Shown here piece by piece: positions 60,722 to 64,000 of a stretch of DNA of 64,000 nucleotides (position 1 is the first letter of the stretch; every line of letters begins with the position of its first letter). The notes beneath the pieces were generated by a model, which was not told the DNA's origin, ran no database searches, and worked only from the letters and a program-made list of their open reading frames with translations. The translations under genes and the position numbers were made by a program. The stretch is from an uncultured Draconibacterium sp. Its GTDB lineage: Bacteria > Bacteroidota > Bacteroidia > Bacteroidales > Prolixibacteraceae. Where the stretch lies: contig NZ_OY776414.1 of assembly GCF_963675585.1 (NCBI RefSeq), forward strand, positions 4,133,001-4,197,000, read 5' to 3'.

Positions 60722-61636
60722 ATGACTGTAGAAACAAGGAACATTATTAAATTGTTCGGGAAGCAGAAAGCCCTTGATGATGTTGGGTTCTCAATAAATA
60801 AAGGTGAATTGGTCGGTTTTTTGGGTCCGAATGGAGCCGGAAAATCAACTATGATGAAAATTATTACGGGGTATTTACCCCAGGATTCAGGCGAAGTTTT
60901 GATTCATGGAGACAAAATTTCGATAAATAACCTCGACTACAAACAAGAAATTGGCTACTTGCCCGAACACAACCCACTTTACACCGACTTGTACGTAAAA
61001 GAATTTCTGGAAATTACGGCCGGTTTTTACAAGCTAAAGAATAAAAAACAACGGGTTTCCGAAATGGTGGACCTCACCGGGCTGGGGCTCGAACAACACA
61101 AAAAAATAAGAGCACTTTCGAAAGGCTACAGGCAGCGTGTTGGATTGGCACAGGCGCTTATTCACAATCCTTCGATTCTTATTTTAGATGAACCTACAAC
61201 CGGGCTCGATCCCAACCAGCTGGAAGAAATCAGGAACCTGATTCGTGAGATAAGTAAAGAAAAAACGGTAATCCTGTCGTCGCACATCATGCAGGAGGTA
61301 GAGGCAGTTTGCAACCGTGTAATTATTATCAATCGTGGAAAAATTGTTGCCGACGGTGGCATTTCAGAAATCAAAAACCAAAGTTTCAAACGAAACCAGC
61401 TGGTAGTTGCCGAATTTACTTCGAAAGTAACAAGCGAGCAATTACTGTCAATTGCGGGTGTAAAAGCTGCAGTACTTCAGCACAAAACCTGGGAAATTGA
61501 AGCTGATACTTCAGTAGATATTCGCCCGGCTATTTTTGAATTTGCGGTAAAAAACCAACTAACGTTGCTCACGTTGCAGGAACAACAACAAAACCTCGAA
61601 AACGTATTTCATCAGCTTACACAAAACCAGCTATGA
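60722..61636 (+). CDS. gldA: Gliding-motility-associated ABC transporter ATPase GldA
   Basis: ATP-binding subunit of the GldAFG-type ABC transporter. Starts MTVETRNIIKLFGKQKALDDVGF; Walker A GPNGAGKST, signature LSKGYRQRVGLAQAL, Walker B LILDEPTTGLDPNQ and SSHIMQEVEAVC are visible, with a C-terminal regulatory segment of about 90 residues. 304 residues. The GldF/GldG partners are not adjacent; a glycosyltransferase gene follows. The T9SS core is 14 kb away, but in Bacteroidales without gliding this transporter is of unknown use. Confidence 0.87.
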   Translation: MTVETRNIIKLFGKQKALDDVGFSINKGELVGFLGPNGAGKSTMMKIITGYLPQDSGEVLIHGDKISINNLDYKQEIGYLPEHNPLYTDLYVKEFLEITAGFYKLKNKKQRVSEMVDLTGLGLEQHKKIRALSKGYRQRVGLAQALIHNPSILILDEPTTGLDPNQLEEIRNLIREISKEKTVILSSHIMQEVEAVCNRVIIINRGKIVADGGISEIKNQSFKRNQLVVAEFTSKVTSEQLLSIAGVKAAVLQHKTWEIEADTSVDIRPAIFEFAVKNQLTLLTLQEQQQNLENVFHQLTQNQL

Positions 61637-61653
61637 AAATGGAGCAGTAAGAG

Positions 61654-62655
61654 GTGAAAAACAATCCGGAAATATCAGTTGTGCTTCCATTTTTCAACGC
61701 TGAAAATACTTTACAAGCAGCGATTGACAGTATTCTCAGCCAAGGATTTACAAATTTTGAATTGCTGTTAGTCGACAATAACTCAACCGATGGCAGTTAC
61801 GAAATTGCCGAAAAATCAGCAAACAGCGATTCAAGAATCATACTCCTGAAAGAAACAAAACAAGGTGTGGCACATGCCATGAATTGCGGGCTACAAAATG
61901 CCCGGGGCGAATTTCTGGCCCGAATGGATGCCGATGATATTTCGTTTCCAACCCGATTTGAAAAGCAAATCCATTTTTTAAACGCTCATCCTGAAATCGA
62001 TTTTGTTGGTTCAGAGGTAAAATACGTTCCGCACAATAAAAATACGGCAGGATTCAAACGTTTTGTTGCCCGGGTAAACTCGTTTCACACTGCCAAAGAA
62101 ATCGAAAACAAGCGTTTTATTGAAATCCCTGTTGTTAATCCTACCCTGCTTTTTAGGCGCGAATTGTTCGAAAAGTACGGGGCTTGCCTTGATGGCGATT
62201 TTCCGGAAGATTACGAAATGCAGCTGCGCTATTTGGATGCCGGTGTTAAAATGGCGAAAATACCCGAACCGCTTTTGGAATGGCACGACTACTCCACCCG
62301 GTTAACCCGAACCGACAAACGTTATTCAACCACAGCCTTTTTTAAAACCAAGGCTGCATATTTTAGTAAATGGTCGGAAAAGAACAATCCGTTTCACCCG
62401 TTTATCTGGGTATGGGGCGCAGGACGAAAAACGCGGCAAAGAACAGTATTTCTGGAAGAAGAAGGTCTACGAATTGCGGGCTTAATCGACATTAAAAAAT
62501 CGAAAACCGACACGCTTTATTATAAAAATATTCCATCGCCGGGGCGACTATTTATTGTATCGATGGTAAACAACACCGGAGCCGGTGAAAAAATCAGGGA
62601 GTTTTTAGTGGACAAAAATTATGCTGAAGGCAAAGATTTTGTTTTGATGGGATGA
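61654..62655 (+). CDS. Family 2 glycosyltransferase with extra C-terminal domain
   Basis: Inverting GT-A glycosyltransferase. ISVVLPFFNAENTLQAAIDSILSQGFTNFELLLVDNNSTDGS at the start and RMDADDISFPTRFEKQI (DxD-type metal motif) are GT2 hallmarks. Residues about 248-333 form a separate module (WVWGAGRKTRQRTVFLEEEGLRIAGLIDI), resembling the Rossmann-like tails of some methyltransferase and PglD-type proteins. GTG start at 61654, supported by GGAG at 61641-61644. 333 residues. Acceptor unknown. It follows gldA by 17 bases. Confidence 0.85.
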   Translation: MKNNPEISVVLPFFNAENTLQAAIDSILSQGFTNFELLLVDNNSTDGSYEIAEKSANSDSRIILLKETKQGVAHAMNCGLQNARGEFLARMDADDISFPTRFEKQIHFLNAHPEIDFVGSEVKYVPHNKNTAGFKRFVARVNSFHTAKEIENKRFIEIPVVNPTLLFRRELFEKYGACLDGDFPEDYEMQLRYLDAGVKMAKIPEPLLEWHDYSTRLTRTDKRYSTTAFFKTKAAYFSKWSEKNNPFHPFIWVWGAGRKTRQRTVFLEEEGLRIAGLIDIKKSKTDTLYYKNIPSPGRLFIVSMVNNTGAGEKIREFLVDKNYAEGKDFVLMG

Positions 62656-63513
62656 TTACATGAGCCAACCATGTTCCTGGTAAGTAATTACCTCTCCGGT
62701 TTGAGTATCAATGTAAACATGATTAAATGAATCTTCTCCAATTTTAATGTAAGCATACCAACACTCTCTAATTTCAACGTTTGAATTATTCCTATTCACA
62801 TACAATTCTCTGGTAATGCTTCTTTCAGTTTCTTTCTTTTTTGCATTAATTCCATGTTCTTCAGAAATCCGATCAAGAGCAATCTGATAAGCTTCTTCCT
62901 CCGAATAGATTTCGGAAGATGTAACTAAAGCTTCCGGCCACCAATTACCTCCAACTATCACTTTATTTTCCTCTTCATAAAAAACAAATGACAGGAATGC
63001 CCATTTCAGTTTCCGATCGTTCAATATATTCTGAAACAAACTAACAGAGTGAATGTTAAGCTCGTCAGAAACGTCAACCCATTCCTCATCTCTCAAATCA
63101 TCCAACATTTCAAAATAAGAATATATATCGGTACTTCCTCCTGGTGCTAAAAAAGGAATCGGAGTAATAATCTCATACCCAACATTTATTTGTGTTCCCT
63201 CGGGAATCCCCATATAACCTTTGTATATTTCAATCAAATTCTCAATTGTTTCTATTACGAAGTCTACCGTAACAGAATCATTGGCATCCAACACAACTTC
63301 TCCCTCAACAAATCCAAATGCATTAATACTTAATCCATCATAACTAGTAATTTTCTGAAATTCGGCGTTAACAGCCTCCCATTCGCTTTGCGAAAGAACG
63401 TTATAAGTTGTTGGATAACCGGCTTCAGGCAAGGGTTTTGGTGTTTCCTCCTTTTCGCATGAAACGAGAAGCAGGATGACCAGAAGAAAAAACAGTGAAA
63501 TGTGGGTTTTCAT
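62656..63513 (-). CDS. Hypothetical lipoprotein with PepSY-like C-terminus
   Basis: 285 residues with lipobox VSC at Cys19. No family was recognised for the main part. The last about 90 residues (EEEAYQIALDRISEEHGINAKK then HVYIDTQTGEVITYQEHGW) have the PepSY pattern of a helix followed by a YIDxxTGEV strand. Its stop is directly against the glycosyltransferase stop (62655/62656), so the two convergent genes share no spacer. Confidence 0.7.
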   Translation of the reverse strand: MKTHISLFFLLVILLLVSCEKEETPKPLPEAGYPTTYNVLSQSEWEAVNAEFQKITSYDGLSINAFGFVEGEVVLDANDSVTVDFVIETIENLIEIYKGYMGIPEGTQINVGYEIITPIPFLAPGGSTDIYSYFEMLDDLRDEEWVDVSDELNIHSVSLFQNILNDRKLKWAFLSFVFYEEENKVIVGGNWWPEALVTSSEIYSEEEAYQIALDRISEEHGINAKKKETERSITRELYVNRNNSNVEIRECWYAYIKIGEDSFNHVYIDTQTGEVITYQEHGWLM

Positions 63514-63618
63514 AATTTGAAAGTATTTGTGAAGGCCATGTAAAGATAGTCAAAATACGAAACATTTAATTATTAAGAATAATTTCAAATAAGTTCTTTT
63601 TTATTCAAAAAAACCCCT

Positions 63619-63626
63619 TACATTTG
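63619..63626 (+). promoter_or_regulatory. -7 element for the metK leader
   Basis: TACATTTG, an exact TAnnTTTG match, just upstream of the riboswitch, so the transcript would start near 63631 and include it. Confidence 0.6.
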
Positions 63627-63634
63627 TGCCCGCT

Positions 63635-63691
63635 ACGTGGAAAGATTTGAGATTGATTGCAACCACATGAAAAAAACGCTAAAACAATCGC
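63635..63691 (+). ncRNA. SAM-II riboswitch upstream of metK
   Basis: The order of conserved parts fits the SAM-II (SAM_alpha) fold: P1 GTGG (63637-63640) / CCAC (63663-63666), loop AGATTTGAGATTG, the conserved GATTGCAACCAC, an A-rich linker, then the conserved CGCTAAA, and a pseudoknot strand CAATC (63685-63689) that pairs with GATTG (63651-63655). SAM-II is known from Bacteroidota and alphaproteobacteria and normally controls methionine and SAM synthesis genes. Confidence 0.85.
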
Positions 63692-63728
63692 ATTTTTCAA
63701 TATCAATCGAACATCCCGCAGTTTTTTA

Positions 63729-63773
63729 ATGTTTAACGAGCTGAAAATTTCAGCAAAAAAGGGATTATTATGA
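63729..63773 (+). CDS. Possible 14-residue leader peptide overlapping metK
   Basis: ATG at 63729 opens [14 protein letters not shown] and its TGA stop overlaps the metK start as ATGA (63770-63773). Translational coupling to metK is possible. The inside holds GCTGAAA-A-TTTCAGC (63740-63754). No Shine-Dalgarno sequence precedes it. It could be a chance ORF. Confidence 0.35.
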   Translation: MFNELKISAKKGLL

Positions 63774-64000
63774 ATTATTTATTTACAAGTGAATCGGTAT
63801 CGGAAGGACACCCTGACAAGGTTTCCGATCAGATTTCGGATGCATTGCTGGATCAGTTTCTGGCATTTGACCCCAACTCGAAAGTAGCAATCGAGACCTT
63901 GGTAACCACAGGACAAGTTGTTGTTGCCGGCGAAGTAAAATCGAATGCTTACGTTGATGTACAGGAAGTAACACGAAGTATTATCAACAAAATTGGCTAC
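63770..64000 (+). CDS. metK: S-adenosylmethionine synthetase (MetK), 5' part
   Basis: Makes S-adenosylmethionine from methionine and ATP. Starts [31 protein letters not shown], the conserved N-terminus with the ATP/Mg-binding GHPDK (13-17), followed by [14 protein letters not shown]. 77 codons are in the window; the gene runs off the end. Regulated by the SAM-II riboswitch upstream, which would reduce expression when SAM is plentiful. Confidence 0.96.
   Translation, partial: MNYLFTSESVSEGHPDKVSDQISDALLDQFLAFDPNSKVAIETLVTTGQVVVAGEVKSNAYVDVQEVTRSIINKIGY

Noticed and set aside
63740-63754. GCTGAAA/TTTCAGC hairpin as a metK terminator
   Set aside because: The stem is short and AT-rich and is followed by an A-run, not a T-run.

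Overview
The window is a gene-dense chromosomal segment of a member of the Bacteroidota, most likely an anaerobic or microaerophilic marine Bacteroidales/Marinilabiliales-type organism. Evidence: a porP-gldKLMN type IX secretion (T9SS) operon, a secreted peptidase with a T9SS sorting tail, a plant-type 619-residue IspG, GldA, promoters of the Bacteroidota form (TTTG...TAnnTTTG), few Shine-Dalgarno sequences, and many signal peptides ending in Q or in a lipobox Cys. No rRNA, tRNA, CRISPR array, insertion sequence or prophage was seen. The genus is inference.

Layout. 1-7.7 kb: ispD, then a TetR regulator with a tripartite RND efflux system (TolC, adaptor, pump). 7.7-11.5 kb: mannose-1-phosphate guanylyltransferase, an MlaE/MlaF lipid-transport pair without MlaD, and a DUF89 phosphatase. 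11.7-18.8 kb: secreted M1 peptidase, SRPBCC protein, lipocalin, CIA30 protein, MscS channel, secreted PepX-like peptidase, DUF4395 membrane protein. 18.8-30.3 kb: a dispersed amino-sugar/N-glycan region (GH18, MFS importer, GH130 phosphorylase, NagC-like ROK regulator, a NagB/PIG-L fusion and a separate NagB), interrupted by OmpH, a LolA-like protein, a ferredoxin reductase-like protein and a PHP phosphoesterase. 30.5-34.7 kb: a Znu-type zinc importer operon ending in a tiny zinc-ribbon protein, yidD, and a ROK glucokinase. 34.8-40.4 kb: M1 peptidase with T9SS tail, small lipoprotein, OsmC protein, and a NikR-like regulator followed by a TonB-dependent receptor. 40.4-51.4 kb: T9SS core operon, a second GldK-like lipoprotein, a degenerate arginase-fold protein and topA. 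51.6-64 kb: PBP1A, nitroreductase, amidohydrolase, M3 peptidase, flavin reductase, ispG, gldA, a glycosyltransferase, a PepSY-like lipoprotein and the 5' end of metK behind a SAM-II riboswitch.

How they work together. GH18 would cut the chitobiose core of N-glycans, the MFS protein would import Man-GlcNAc, GH130 would phosphorolyse it, and the ROK/NagB genes would feed GlcNAc to fructose-6-phosphate. The T9SS core would export cargo such as the CTD-tailed M1 peptidase encoded about 6 kb away. ispD and ispG belong to the MEP isoprenoid pathway.

Most unusual signals: (1) a family of three covarying hairpins, each in a convergent intergenic region; (2) a NikR-like protein that has lost all four nickel ligands, with phased GTAACAC repeats before it and before the adjacent TonB receptor; (3) a NagB/PIG-L fusion whose NagB half lacks two catalytic residues; (4) a SAM-II riboswitch followed by a 14-codon leader ORF overlapping metK; (5) a one-base frame break inside the signal peptide of the M3 peptidase; (6) a metal-ligand-depleted arginase-fold protein between topA and the T9SS operon.
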